A stretch of DNA of 22,709 nt from Candidatus Bathyarchaeota archaeon (GTDB taxonomy: Archaea > Thermoproteota > Bathyarchaeia > Bathyarchaeales > UBA233): the NCBI GenBank assembly GCA_007050895.1, contig SMYP01000026.1, positions 1-22,709 of the forward strand, given 5' to 3'. The translations under genes and the position numbers were made by a program. Of this stretch, positions 8,318-16,073 are shown one piece after another. The notes beneath the pieces were generated by a model, which worked only from the letters and a program-made list of their open reading frames with translations, searched no databases and was not told the DNA's origin. The first letter of the stretch is position 1. Each line of letters opens with the position of its first letter.

Positions 8318-8470
8318 TTATGTTTCAGTTTCTTCTTTCAGATAGATGCGTGAAATTAGCTTCTTGATTTTCTCCTTATTTTCCAATAATTTTTGCGAAT
8401 TTCTGCAATTCCTTAATGCACTTAGAAAAATTGACTGCATTGCGTTATCCAAAAGAGAATCTAAAGTCAA
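8318..8470 (-). CDS. Possible 50-residue protein overlapping the MFS stop codon
   Basis: An ORF of 50 codons begins with TTG at 8470, sharing the TTGA with the stop of the MFS gene, and ends at 8318. An internal ATG lies at 8440. The sequence looks protein-like: a mildly hydrophobic N-terminal helix (SLLDNAMQSIFLSALRN) followed by a highly charged helix (LLENKEKIKKLISR) and an acidic end (LKEETET). I recognise no family. Four-base stop/start overlaps are a common sign of translational coupling, but no clear SD precedes the TTG. It fills most of the 230-nt interval between the MFS and pyruvate kinase genes. It could equally be chance in AT-rich DNA or the remnant of a longer gene. Confidence 0.3.
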   Translation of the reverse strand: MTLDSLLDNAMQSIFLSALRNCRNSQKLLENKEKIKKLISRIYLKEETET

Positions 8471-9756
8471 GTAGCAGTTTCATTGTCAGCAGTTTCTTTC
8501 TCAGTCCTTGAATTTTCTTTAAACAACAAAGAGGTCACCAACGAAAATACTATTCCTAAAGTGCAGATCGCAAAAATGATCTGGTAAGAGAAGAATTCGT
8601 TTCCTGTTTGGTGTGTTGAGTCAATTATGAAACCCATAAGATACTGAAAGAATCCCCCACCAATAAAGTTGAAGATGTTAAGGCTTGCTATCGCTGAACC
8701 AGAGATTTCCAGAGGAAATAGAGTTGCTGGAATCGTTAGAAAAATACATGTAATACCATAAGAAATACCTAAAAAGGCTAGTAGTGCGAGGAGTTGATAA
8801 CTTTCAAGCGCTCCTCCAAATATTGACATCACCAGCCAAAAAATCAAGCTGAGGATGATACCTGTCAAAAGAACCGGTTTCTTTCTATTCATCTTGTCTG
8901 AAATTATTCCGGCCAGCGGAAATGCTACCATAAAGCCTATACTGATGAACATGAAGAAGAGACTTGCATTGGCCTTACTCATTTCATAAACAGTCATAAG
9001 AAAAGGACCAGCCCAGAGTCCTTGAAAGCTTACAAAAGCTCCATATACAAAAAATGGGACAGACGCAATTTTTAGAAGCTGGCTGTTCGAAAATATTTTT
9101 CGAAAATCCTCTCTAATGCGGATATTTCCTTTGATCAGATTATCATCGCTGTTTTTAGTGACAAACCAAGCAACTACGACAAAGAAGAACATTAATAGGA
9201 AAATTATCAGAAATGCTTCTCTCCAATTTAGAAATAAAGTGAGAAGCGCCAATGGAGATGACGCAGCTACGCCACCGAGGTGCCCGATAGATGTCAGCAC
9301 GCCTGTCAGAGTTGCATATCTCTTAGGGTTGTAACCCACAGCCAGAGCCTTGAGCGCGGAAACGTAGAAACCTCCTACCCCAAAACCAATAAGTCCTCGA
9401 CCTAACGCTAGAACAGGAATTGTTGGGCTTAAAGAGAATATTAGGTTGCCACAGGATGCTAATAAGCCCAGTATTGTTAAGGTTTTACGTGTGCCTATTT
9501 TGTCGAGCATGATTCCTACAGGTATTTGTGCTGCAGCGTAGGAATAGAAATACATTCCAGACATTAATCCGAGGACAGAGTTATCTGTGCTAAAATCAGT
9601 TACTAAATTCGTAGCGATAGATGCAGTTCCAACTCTATGAAAAATGGAAAAAAAGTAAAGAACGGACAGCGTAACGAAAACGGCGAGTCCAGTCTTACCT
9701 TTGCTTATGGACGGCATTTCTGTTTTTTCACCATTTTTCGGAAGCTTGTCATCCAA
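8467..9756 (-). CDS. Major facilitator superfamily transporter
   Basis: 429 residues from a TTG at 9756. An ATG at 9717 (MPSISKGKTG), with GGTGA about ten bases upstream, is a good alternative and loses only hydrophilic sequence. Twelve hydrophobic segments in two halves of six, split by a charged loop near 205-228, give the MFS fold. The loop after TM2 carries the family signature (GIMLDKIGTRK) and its counterpart after TM8 is GIISDKMNRKK. TM4 has LGRGLIGFGVGGFYVSALK. It resembles polytopic secondary carriers for organic anions, nitrate or drugs, but the substrate cannot be read from the sequence. The C-terminus is a short charged tail (ENSRTEKETADNET). Only a possible 50-residue ORF is coupled to it, so context does not reveal a substrate. 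Confidence 0.9.
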   Translation of the reverse strand: MDDKLPKNGEKTEMPSISKGKTGLAVFVTLSVLYFFSIFHRVGTASIATNLVTDFSTDNSVLGLMSGMYFYSYAAAQIPVGIMLDKIGTRKTLTILGLLASCGNLIFSLSPTIPVLALGRGLIGFGVGGFYVSALKALAVGYNPKRYATLTGVLTSIGHLGGVAASSPLALLTLFLNWREAFLIIFLLMFFFVVVAWFVTKNSDDNLIKGNIRIREDFRKIFSNSQLLKIASVPFFVYGAFVSFQGLWAGPFLMTVYEMSKANASLFFMFISIGFMVAFPLAGIISDKMNRKKPVLLTGIILSLIFWLVMSIFGGALESYQLLALLAFLGISYGITCIFLTIPATLFPLEISGSAIASLNIFNFIGGGFFQYLMGFIIDSTHQTGNEFFSYQIIFAICTLGIVFSLVTSLLFKENSRTEKETADNETAT

Positions 9757-9795
9757 TCTTTATCTATTATCCAGACGGCAAACGTAGCCTAATTG

Positions 9796-11802
9796 TTAAG
9801 TCAACGTTATCAACGGAGTTATGGAGAGCAGCAATGGAGCAATAAATAATGCCGTCATATTAGTTAACTTCATGAAAATGTTTAGAGAGGGTCCTGCCAC
9901 ATCTTTCAAAGGATCGCCTACAGTGTCTCCAACTACCGCGGCAGTGTGGGTCTGAGTTCCTTTTATCCAGAAGCCCGAAGCCTCTATGCTCTTTTTTGCA
10001 TTATCCCATAGCGCTCCCCCGAAGGTGAAAAAAGACGCTAAAAGCGATGCTGTACAGGTTCCACCAAGTAGCAGACCGCCCAACGCAGCCGGTCCCAGCA
10101 GCAAACCAATTAGAATAGGAGATAATAGAGTTACTAAAGTTGGCAAAACCATTTTCTTCAATGCATTCTTTGTGCTAATGTCAATACACGTATCGTAATC
10201 CGGTTTTGCCTTGCCTTCCAAGATCTCCGGGTTTGCCTTAAACTGTCTTCTAACTTCGTTGACCATTTCAAAAGCTCCCTTCGCAGTTGCTCTAATCGTG
10301 AAAGATGCGAAAAGAAATGGAACCGCTGCACCGATCAAAATTCCGATTACAAAGGCTTGACTCAACAGCATTGACCAGAGTCCTACCACTTGACTATATG
10401 TGGCAAACAATACAACCGTTGAAACAGTGCCAGATGCTGTGGCGAAAGCTTTTGCATAAGCCTTCGTAGTATTCCCTGTTGAATCAAGTTTTTCCAATGT
10501 TTCATCAGCCGTTGCTGACACACCGGTCATCTGTTCTATCCCTTGAGCGTTGTCGCTGATAGGTCCAAAAGCATCACCTGCCATGATTATTCCGATAGCC
10601 AGATCTGTTCCCAAGTTTGCAGCGACAACACCAAAAATGGACCCGTTTGTTATCACATATGAAAAAAGGACTGCGATGATCATGGAAACGAAAGCTAAAA
10701 AAGGACTCTGGAGCCCATAAGAAATACCTGTGATTATATTCATTGCAGCTCCTCGCTTTGACGCTTCGCCCATTTCTCTGACTGGTTTTCCAGAAGGTCC
10801 AATATAGTATTGCACAATAAGTCCGACGGCGGTGCTAGCCACTATGCCACTCAATGCGCAGTAGAAGATTCGGATGTCATTTAGAAGCCAAATGGATGCA
10901 ACATATGCGCCTCCAACGGCGATTGCTGCAGCAGTGAATAGCCCGATATTAAAAGACGTGATCGGTTTGAGATATTTCCAACCTCTAACCACAAAAACTC
11001 CTACCATAGTTGCCAAAACTCCCACAATTCCCAACGCAAACGGAAACATTACTGCGTTAGCTGTGGCTGCTCCAAAAAAGAGGCTCCAGCCAACAATCAT
11101 CGCGGTCACATAATCATCGCTTATTGACTCAAACAAGTCTGAGCCTCTCCCCGCACAGTCCCCTACGTTATCACCCACTTGATCCGCGATAACAGCGGGG
11201 TTTCTGATGTCATCTTCAGGTATATTTTGCTCAATCTTGCCAACCAAGTCAGCGCCTATGTCCGCAGCCTTTGTAAAAATTCCTCCGCCTAACTGAGCGA
11301 ACAAAGCAGCAAGACTCGCTCCGAAGCCATATCCAATTACTAGATTGGGATCTCTGTGTCCATAGAGAAGATATAAAACGCTTATTCCTACCAAACTTAA
11401 CCCGACAACAGATAAGCCCATAACTGATCCTCCTCTGAAAGCAATGTTGAATGCCCTTGCTGGAGTGGCAAAAGCAGCTCTTGCAGTTCGTACGTTTGCT
11501 CTAACAGCAACATTCATTCCGATGTATGCGGCAACGAGGGAAAGCAGCGCCCCTGTATAAAATGAGATGAGTACCTCTCCTGAACGGAAGATAATCACAA
11601 TTGGGATTGACAATAGGAGCACAAGAAATAGAATGGTTTTATATTGTCTCTTAAGGAAAGTCTTGGCGCCGTTCCTGATGTGCCTAGCTACCTCACGCAT
11701 TTCAGGAGTTCCAGGGTCTTCGCGGTAGATTGAGAGAGTTAAGTACGCTACGAACAACATTGCCAAAGATCCTGTAGCTAATGCAATCCATACCAAGAAC
11801 AC
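9796..11802 (-). CDS. hppA: Membrane-bound ion-pumping pyrophosphatase
   Basis: 668 residues from a GTG at 11802 with GAGGAG at 11817-11812, nine bases upstream. The enzyme hydrolyses cytosolic pyrophosphate and pumps H+ (in some members Na+) out across the membrane. Family motifs are all present: the PPi/Mg site FTKAADIGADLVGK (176-189), NPAVIADQVGDNVGDCAG (201-218), GDAFGPISDNAQGI (409-422) and GDTVGDPLKDVAGPSLN (625-641), among some 16 membrane helices. GNTTK (443-447) has lysine where K+-dependent enzymes have alanine, so activity should not need K+. The residue three further on is alanine (A450) where K+-independent enzymes usually have threonine. The ion-gate region reads DLFESISDD, with E225 and D229 one helical turn apart. 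At 668 residues it is at the short end of the family. A small ORF lies directly upstream. Confidence 0.96.
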   Translation of the reverse strand: MFLVWIALATGSLAMLFVAYLTLSIYREDPGTPEMREVARHIRNGAKTFLKRQYKTILFLVLLLSIPIVIIFRSGEVLISFYTGALLSLVAAYIGMNVAVRANVRTARAAFATPARAFNIAFRGGSVMGLSVVGLSLVGISVLYLLYGHRDPNLVIGYGFGASLAALFAQLGGGIFTKAADIGADLVGKIEQNIPEDDIRNPAVIADQVGDNVGDCAGRGSDLFESISDDYVTAMIVGWSLFFGAATANAVMFPFALGIVGVLATMVGVFVVRGWKYLKPITSFNIGLFTAAAIAVGGAYVASIWLLNDIRIFYCALSGIVASTAVGLIVQYYIGPSGKPVREMGEASKRGAAMNIITGISYGLQSPFLAFVSMIIAVLFSYVITNGSIFGVVAANLGTDLAIGIIMAGDAFGPISDNAQGIEQMTGVSATADETLEKLDSTGNTTKAYAKAFATASGTVSTVVLFATYSQVVGLWSMLLSQAFVIGILIGAAVPFLFASFTIRATAKGAFEMVNEVRRQFKANPEILEGKAKPDYDTCIDISTKNALKKMVLPTLVTLLSPILIGLLLGPAALGGLLLGGTCTASLLASFFTFGGALWDNAKKSIEASGFWIKGTQTHTAAVVGDTVGDPLKDVAGPSLNIFMKLTNMTALFIAPLLLSITPLITLT

Positions 11803-11808
11803 TCTTAA

Positions 11809-12033
11809 CTACTCCTCAAGTTCCTCAAGCGCTATTTTTCTTTTGAAATCGGATGCAAATTCTACGGTGGAAGAGTTTATTAACTCTTTTAGTTTGAATG
11901 GAACGCTTGAACGTTGAAAGAAATAGAATTGCTTTTGAAAAGTTGACCTGAAAATGGGGATGCCAAGAAATAAAGCTAAAAGTATAAACTTCGTTAGGGT
12001 AAACTTCATCAGATTGATGTCTGTGCTTATCAT
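11809..12033 (-). CDS. Possible small single-helix membrane protein coupled to hppA
   Basis: 74 residues from an ATG at 12033 (second ATG at 12009). One membrane helix is predicted (about 12-28, TKFILLALFLGIPIF), then a basic/aromatic stretch (RSTFQKQFYFFQR) and a soluble tail ending in acidic residues (KRKIALEELEE). No family is recognised. Its stop is only 6 nt before the GTG of hppA, and the SD for hppA lies inside its last codons, an arrangement typical of translational coupling. No SD is visible for either of its own starts, so it may be leaderless. It could be a real subunit or regulator of the pyrophosphatase, a leader ORF, or a chance reading frame. Confidence 0.45.
   Translation of the reverse strand: MISTDINLMKFTLTKFILLALFLGIPIFRSTFQKQFYFFQRSSVPFKLKELINSSTVEFASDFKRKIALEELEE
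11812..11817 (-). promoter_or_regulatory. Ribosome binding site of hppA inside the small upstream ORF
   Basis: GAGGAG overlaps the last codons (LEE, then stop) of the 74-residue ORF and is nine bases from the hppA GTG. It supports the GTG start and coupling between the two reading frames. Confidence 0.55.
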
Positions 12034-12104
12034 AGTTAAAAAACTGGTTTCAGAACTCGAAAGACCTAATCGAAAGTGTATTATCTTCTTGCGGGTATAT
12101 CAAC

Positions 12105-12506
12105 ATGGACTTGAAAAGGATGTATGACAAGATTAGAATATTAGTTGGTTTTGACGAATCAACAGAGTCAAAAAAGGCGGTCGAGGAAGCAATAACCATT
12201 GCTAAGTGTTTTTCCGGATTCATAAAAGTAGTATATGTCTGTAGTAAGGGTATGGAAGGAAAAGCTGAAACAGGAGTCATTGAGGTAAAAGAAAAACTAA
12301 ACGCAGCTGACGTTGAATATGATGTATCAGTGGTAGTTGGTTCCAATCCAGCTAAAGTTCTTCTCACTATTGCCGAACAAGAAAACTTTGCACTCATTGC
12401 TGTAGGAAGCAGAGGCTTAGGAAACACCCTGTCAATACTATTGGGGAGCGTTTCAAAACAAATTGTCACCAATGCACACTGTAATGTTCTGGTCGTAAAG
12501 AACTAA
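12105..12506 (+). CDS. Universal stress protein (UspA family)
   Basis: 133 residues from the ATG at 12105; an ATG at 12120 (MYDKIRILVGFDE) is an alternative and would be closer to the usual family start. The fold is the alpha/beta UspA type: first strand IRILVGFDEST with the adenine-binding aspartate D17, and the nucleotide loop GSRGLGNTLSILLGS (101-115), which fits G-x2-G-x9-G-S exactly and predicts ATP or AMP binding. The ending SVSKQIVTNAHCNVLVVKN is also characteristic. The family acts in stress survival and signalling as dimers in the cytosol; the specific role here is unknown. It is slightly shorter than the usual 140-150 residues. It diverges from the hppA leader ORF across about 70 nt and is followed 51 nt later by the phosphoribosyltransferase gene. 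Confidence 0.93.
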   Translation: MDLKRMYDKIRILVGFDESTESKKAVEEAITIAKCFSGFIKVVYVCSKGMEGKAETGVIEVKEKLNAADVEYDVSVVVGSNPAKVLLTIAEQENFALIAVGSRGLGNTLSILLGSVSKQIVTNAHCNVLVVKN

Positions 12507-12557
12507 AGTGCTTTTGAGTTAAATAGTGAACACACCCAGATAATAGAGGAACCATAG

Positions 12558-13145
12558 ATGGTCTCAGAGCTTGGATTTGAAGTGCCAACTTGGAACGATA
12601 TTTACAATATGCTAATTGATTTGGCTGATAAAGTTCGCGTGAAAAACTTTAAACCAGATATTCTGGTAGGCATTTCTCGTGGAGGTTGGCTACCTACTAG
12701 GGTATTATCTGATTTGCTCGAAAATCCTTCTATTACAAGTGTCGGAGCCGCGTTTTATGTTGGCATATATGAAACAGAAAATGAACCAGTGTTGACTCAA
12801 CCACTTTCAATAAGCGCGTTTGATAAGAAAATTTTGTTGGTAGATGACGTTGTGGATACAGGCAAGAGTGCAATGTTAATAAGATCTCTTATTGATAGAG
12901 AAGGAGCTAAAGAAATTAAGCTTCTCACTATTTACTACAAGCCGTGGAGCATCGTTAGACCTGATTTTTACAGTAAGGAGACAAGTGATTGGATAGTTTT
13001 TCCTTGGGAAATTAAAGAGACTCTTAGAAAGCTTAAAGAAAAATGGAAAGGAAAAACAGAGCTTTTTATGGAGGCAACTTCGAGACTTGTGAAATCTGGT
13101 GTTAGCAAAGAGCTAATCGAACGGCTATTGAAAGAAATTTCTTGA
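12558..13145 (+). CDS. Purine-type phosphoribosyltransferase (archaeal 6-oxopurine PRTase-like)
   Basis: 195 residues from the ATG at 12558, with GAGGA seven bases upstream. It should join a nucleobase to PRPP, giving a nucleoside monophosphate and pyrophosphate. The type I PRTase PRPP loop is ILLVDDVVDTGKS (92-104), with acidic pair D96-D97. The segment VGISRGGWLPTRVLSDLL (37-54) supplies the pyrophosphate loop, and DWIVFPWE (144-151) supplies aromatic residues that hold the base. These match the crenarchaeal hypoxanthine/guanine/xanthine PRTase type as I know it. A helical extension of about 45 residues (to KELIERLLKEIS) follows the catalytic domain. Base specificity is uncertain. The phosphorylase 90 nt downstream on the same strand would supply free bases, and PPi from the reverse reaction could be consumed by the nearby pyrophosphatase. 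Confidence 0.88.
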   Translation: MVSELGFEVPTWNDIYNMLIDLADKVRVKNFKPDILVGISRGGWLPTRVLSDLLENPSITSVGAAFYVGIYETENEPVLTQPLSISAFDKKILLVDDVVDTGKSAMLIRSLIDREGAKEIKLLTIYYKPWSIVRPDFYSKETSDWIVFPWEIKETLRKLKEKWKGKTELFMEATSRLVKSGVSKELIERLLKEIS

Positions 13146-13234
13146 AAAATAGGATTTCATAATAAATTAATTTTGAATGAGCTCTGGCGGGAATCTTTAA
13201 TTCGAAGTTCTAAGTATAACAGACTGAGATTCTT

Positions 13235-13987
13235 ATGAGAAAACGGATTCAACCTCATATAATGTGCGGTATTGGCGATGTGGCAAAATATGTTTTGATT
13301 CCAGGTGATCCAGGAAGAGTCGAGATCATAGCAGCCTTTCTTGATGAAAGCCAGAAAATTGCTGATTATCGAGGATTCGTTACATACACAGGTCACAAAG
13401 ATGGCGTTGATATCTCAATCAGCTCAAGTGGCATAGGATGTCCATCAGCCGCCATAGCAGTTGAAGAGCTGGCGCAAATCGGAGCCAAGGTGCTAATTCG
13501 TGTTGGCACAACTGGAGCACTTCAAGAATATTTAGAAATGGGTGATTTAGTCATTCCTATTGCTGCTGTGAGAGCAGATGGAACATCAAAAAGCTACGTG
13601 CCAGTTGAATTCCCTGCTGTTGCCGACCACTCGGTGACCTCATCACTATTGGAAGCAGCCAAAAAAATTAATCGAAAAGCCCATTTTGGATCTGTTTTGA
13701 GTACAGATGCTTTTTATGGAAATCTTGAAAATCTCAAACTCTGGAGTAAATTCGGTGTTTTATCGGTTGAGATGGAAACTTCTGTAATTTATGCCATTTC
13801 TGCATTGAAGAAACTAAAAGCTGGGGCAATCCTTGCTGTAGATGGTAACCCCTTATTGGGAGTAGGAAAAGGTGAATTTGAACCAGGCGAGAAGACTGGT
13901 GAACAGGATGATCGAGTTAAGAAGGCCATAGAAGAAGAGGCAAAGGTCGCGATTGATGCAATAATCAATATGGAGAATAGTTCTTAA
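13235..13987 (+). CDS. NP-I family nucleoside phosphorylase (uridine or purine nucleoside)
   Basis: 250 residues from the ATG at 13235. It should split a nucleoside with phosphate into base and (deoxy)ribose-1-phosphate. Phosphate-binding parts are clear: IPGDPGR (22-28) and IRVGTTGAL with R89. The sugar site is VEMET with E181. The region VRADGTSKSYVPVEFPAVAD (112-131) strongly resembles bacterial uridine phosphorylase. The Q-x-R loop that recognises uracil there is missing: the sequence goes directly from STDAFYG to NLENLKLWSKFG. The late motif AVDGNPLLGVGKGEFEPGE (201-219) resembles the VDG-P segment of Plasmodium purine nucleoside phosphorylase, whose Asp acts on the purine. Substrate is therefore open. 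It lies beside a phosphoribosyltransferase and is convergent with a nucleoside-type importer. Confidence 0.9.
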   Translation: MRKRIQPHIMCGIGDVAKYVLIPGDPGRVEIIAAFLDESQKIADYRGFVTYTGHKDGVDISISSSGIGCPSAAIAVEELAQIGAKVLIRVGTTGALQEYLEMGDLVIPIAAVRADGTSKSYVPVEFPAVADHSVTSSLLEAAKKINRKAHFGSVLSTDAFYGNLENLKLWSKFGVLSVEMETSVIYAISALKKLKAGAILAVDGNPLLGVGKGEFEPGEKTGEQDDRVKKAIEEEAKVAIDAIINMENSS

Positions 13988-14058
13988 TTTTTAAAGAATA
14001 TTAGCTAAATTGAAAATTGTTTTAAAACATTGAAAGGTAGCTATTCTTCGACGATAAT

Positions 14059-14985
14059 TCATTCCTTTTCATACGGTTTATAGTCGCTTGGCGCGTAGCG
14101 TTTTCTGGCGAAAACTGCTAAGACAATTATTGTAAGAATGTAAGGAAGAGTTAAAATTATCTGAGACGGAAGCGCTCCTATTGATTGAAGTCGTATCTGC
14201 AATGCGTCTGCAAAACCAAAGAGAAAACTGGCTCCCAATGCCCCAACCGGTGTCCATCCACCTAGGATCATTGCTGCAAGTGCGATGAACCCTCGCCCCC
14301 CAGTCATTCCGTAAACGAAGAGGCTGAGATGACCTAGTGAAAGAAACGCTCCTCCAAGTCCCGCGAGCATGCCGCTCAGCACAACGCAGAGATACTTTAT
14401 TCTATAGACATCTACGCCAGTTGTGTCTGCCGCTGCTGGGTGCTCACCAACAGCTCGGATTCTCAATCCCAGAGGGGTCTTAAACAATAGAATGTATGAA
14501 AGTATGACTATTAGAATTGATATGTAAACCAAAGGAGATTGATTTCCGAGGATTTCGCCCACAAAAGGAATGTCTTTCACTAAGGGGATAGAAATTGCTT
14601 CTATGCCTTGCACGCTATCGGATGCGCCTCTTGATCCCCAGATTACCTGACACAAGTATCCGGTGCCCCCTAGAGCAAGTAAATTTATTCCTGTTCCACT
14701 TATGATCTGGTTTCCAGCGAATTTCACCGTAAGAATTCCATGCAGATATCCCAAGAGCCCACCGGCGAGAACGCTTGCCAAGACGCCGAGCCATGGGTTT
14801 CCAGTGGCAAAAGTTGCGAGGACACCGGAGAAAGCACCTGTTAACATCATTCCTTCCAGAGCTATGTTGACTATTCCTGCTCTTTCTGAGAATAATCCTC
14901 CGATTGATGTGAAAACTAGGGGTGTTGCCATTCTAAGCGCGGCAGCGAAGAGACCAGCATTGATTATGTCGGTAATTTCAACCAT
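14059..14985 (-). CDS. Nucleoside/simple-sugar ABC importer permease 2 (NupQ-like)
   Basis: 308 residues from the ATG at 14985, preceded by a near-perfect SD (AAAGGAGG). It is one of two membrane subunits of a BMP-type ABC importer (BPD_transp_2 family). It has eight to ten hydrophobic segments and the family motifs ERAGIVNIALEGMMLTGA (near 34-51), GLRIRAVGEHPAAADTTGVD, a cytoplasmic coupling-type segment, and GRGFIALAAMILGGWTPVGA. It resembles Bacillus NupQ, the smaller partner of a nucleoside transporter. The start lies 22 nt inside the preceding permease gene, so the two are translated in a coupled way, consistent with a heterodimeric channel. It is the last gene of the operon. The C-terminus is hydrophilic (KRYAPSDYKPYEKE). 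Confidence 0.93.
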   Translation of the reverse strand: MVEITDIINAGLFAAALRMATPLVFTSIGGLFSERAGIVNIALEGMMLTGAFSGVLATFATGNPWLGVLASVLAGGLLGYLHGILTVKFAGNQIISGTGINLLALGGTGYLCQVIWGSRGASDSVQGIEAISIPLVKDIPFVGEILGNQSPLVYISILIVILSYILLFKTPLGLRIRAVGEHPAAADTTGVDVYRIKYLCVVLSGMLAGLGGAFLSLGHLSLFVYGMTGGRGFIALAAMILGGWTPVGALGASFLFGFADALQIRLQSIGALPSQIILTLPYILTIIVLAVFARKRYAPSDYKPYEKE

Positions 14986-16073
14986 TTTAAGCCTCCTTTC
15001 TTTTTGATGTATTCGAAGATTTTAGGTGCTGCAACAAATAGAACGACTAGTGCTTGTAGCATGTTTATGATATCTAGCGGTACCCCCGTGGATACATTCA
15101 TATTAATGCCGCCACTTCTTATGGCTCCGAAAAGAATCGCTGCTGCTATGGAACCTATAGGGTTCAGTCCTCCAATAAGTGCAACGGCCAGTCCGTCCCA
15201 TCCGTAACCTGGGGAGAAACCATCAATGAATCTTCGATGGACACCTAGCACTTCCCCTGCCCCTCCAATGCCAGCTATTGCACCACTAATTACGAGAGCG
15301 AAGATCATACCCTTCATAGTACTTATTCCAGCATTTTCAGAAGCTGCTGGGTTTAGGCCAATTGCTCTGATTTCGTAGCCTATAGTTGTTCTTTCAAGCA
15401 GGTAGACTGTTGCCACTGCTATCGCAATCGATAGAAGGAAGGCTGCGGAGAGCTGCGTTACGGGAAGAAGTCGAGGTAGTTCTGCCGAAGCTGCAACGGG
15501 GACGGTTTGGGAAACCCATCCAGGCGCTTTAAGAGGGTAGTTCACAAAGTAACTGGTAACGTACAAAGCGACATAGCTTGACATCATAGTTGTTATTACT
15601 TCGTGAGCTCCGAGTTTCGCCTTCAACACAGCTGGAATCAATGCCCATAACGCTCCTCCGATGATTCCCGCAAACAGTGCTAACGGCAGGTGGATAAAAA
15701 CTGGCAGTCCATTAAATGAAACGCCGACAACTGCAGCAAAGAATCCTCCAATCAAAAATTGACCTTCAGCCCCGAGGTTGAAAAGCCCGCATTTGAAGGA
15801 TAGGAGAAATGCCAAAGCAGTGAACAGTATAGGTGTTGCCTGTGTTAGAGTTTGCCCGATTCCATAAATGTCACCGAAAGCTCCAACGAGCATTGTGCCG
15901 TAAGCTTCAAGAGGTCCATGACCCGTTGCCGCTAGGACTATTGCGCCAATTAGGAAAGCTGCTGCAACAGCAAGAATCTGTGGAATCGAGTTTTTAAGCG
16001 AAGTTACAAGTGCGAGCCATGCTTTTTCAACGAACATTTTGACCTTTTGGGTAAAAGTCTTTGCCTTAATCAT
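14964..16073 (-). CDS. Nucleoside/simple-sugar ABC importer permease 1 (NupP-like)
   Basis: 369 residues from the ATG at 16073, chosen because AGGTG lies six bases upstream; a GTG at 16082 would add three residues. It is the larger membrane subunit of the same importer. A basic amphipathic N-terminus precedes about ten hydrophobic segments. Motifs of the BPD_transp_2 family are visible: ILFTALAFLLSFKCGLFNLG with AEGQFLIGG, YEIRAIGLNPAASENAGIS and GYGWDGLAVALIGGLNPIGS. Similar proteins include Bacillus NupP. Its start overlaps the ATPase stop by eight bases (ATGATTAA) and its own end overlaps the next permease by 22 nt. Remarkably, the last codons (KKGGLKW) are also the SD and start region of the second permease gene. 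Confidence 0.93.
   Translation of the reverse strand: MIKAKTFTQKVKMFVEKAWLALVTSLKNSIPQILAVAAAFLIGAIVLAATGHGPLEAYGTMLVGAFGDIYGIGQTLTQATPILFTALAFLLSFKCGLFNLGAEGQFLIGGFFAAVVGVSFNGLPVFIHLPLALFAGIIGGALWALIPAVLKAKLGAHEVITTMMSSYVALYVTSYFVNYPLKAPGWVSQTVPVAASAELPRLLPVTQLSAAFLLSIAIAVATVYLLERTTIGYEIRAIGLNPAASENAGISTMKGMIFALVISGAIAGIGGAGEVLGVHRRFIDGFSPGYGWDGLAVALIGGLNPIGSIAAAILFGAIRSGGINMNVSTGVPLDIINMLQALVVLFVAAPKIFEYIKKKGGLKWLKLPT
14992..14999 (-). promoter_or_regulatory. SD of permease 2 embedded in the permease 1 coding region
   Basis: AAAGGAGG is read as lysine and glycine codons near the C-terminus of permease 1 and lies six bases before the ATG of permease 2. It supports coupled, roughly equimolar synthesis of the two subunits. 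Confidence 0.7.

Noticed and set aside
12050..12472. 140-codon minus-strand frame antisense to the UspA-like gene
   Set aside because: It is Ser/Thr/Phe-rich in the way typical of antisense shadows; the plus frame has an exact UspA nucleotide-binding motif.
13981..14030. TTCTT...AAGAA and GTTTTAAAAC inverted repeats between the phosphorylase and importer genes
   Set aside because: Short AT-only symmetry in a 71-nt convergent gap; probably terminator-type sequence but too weak to call a feature on either strand.
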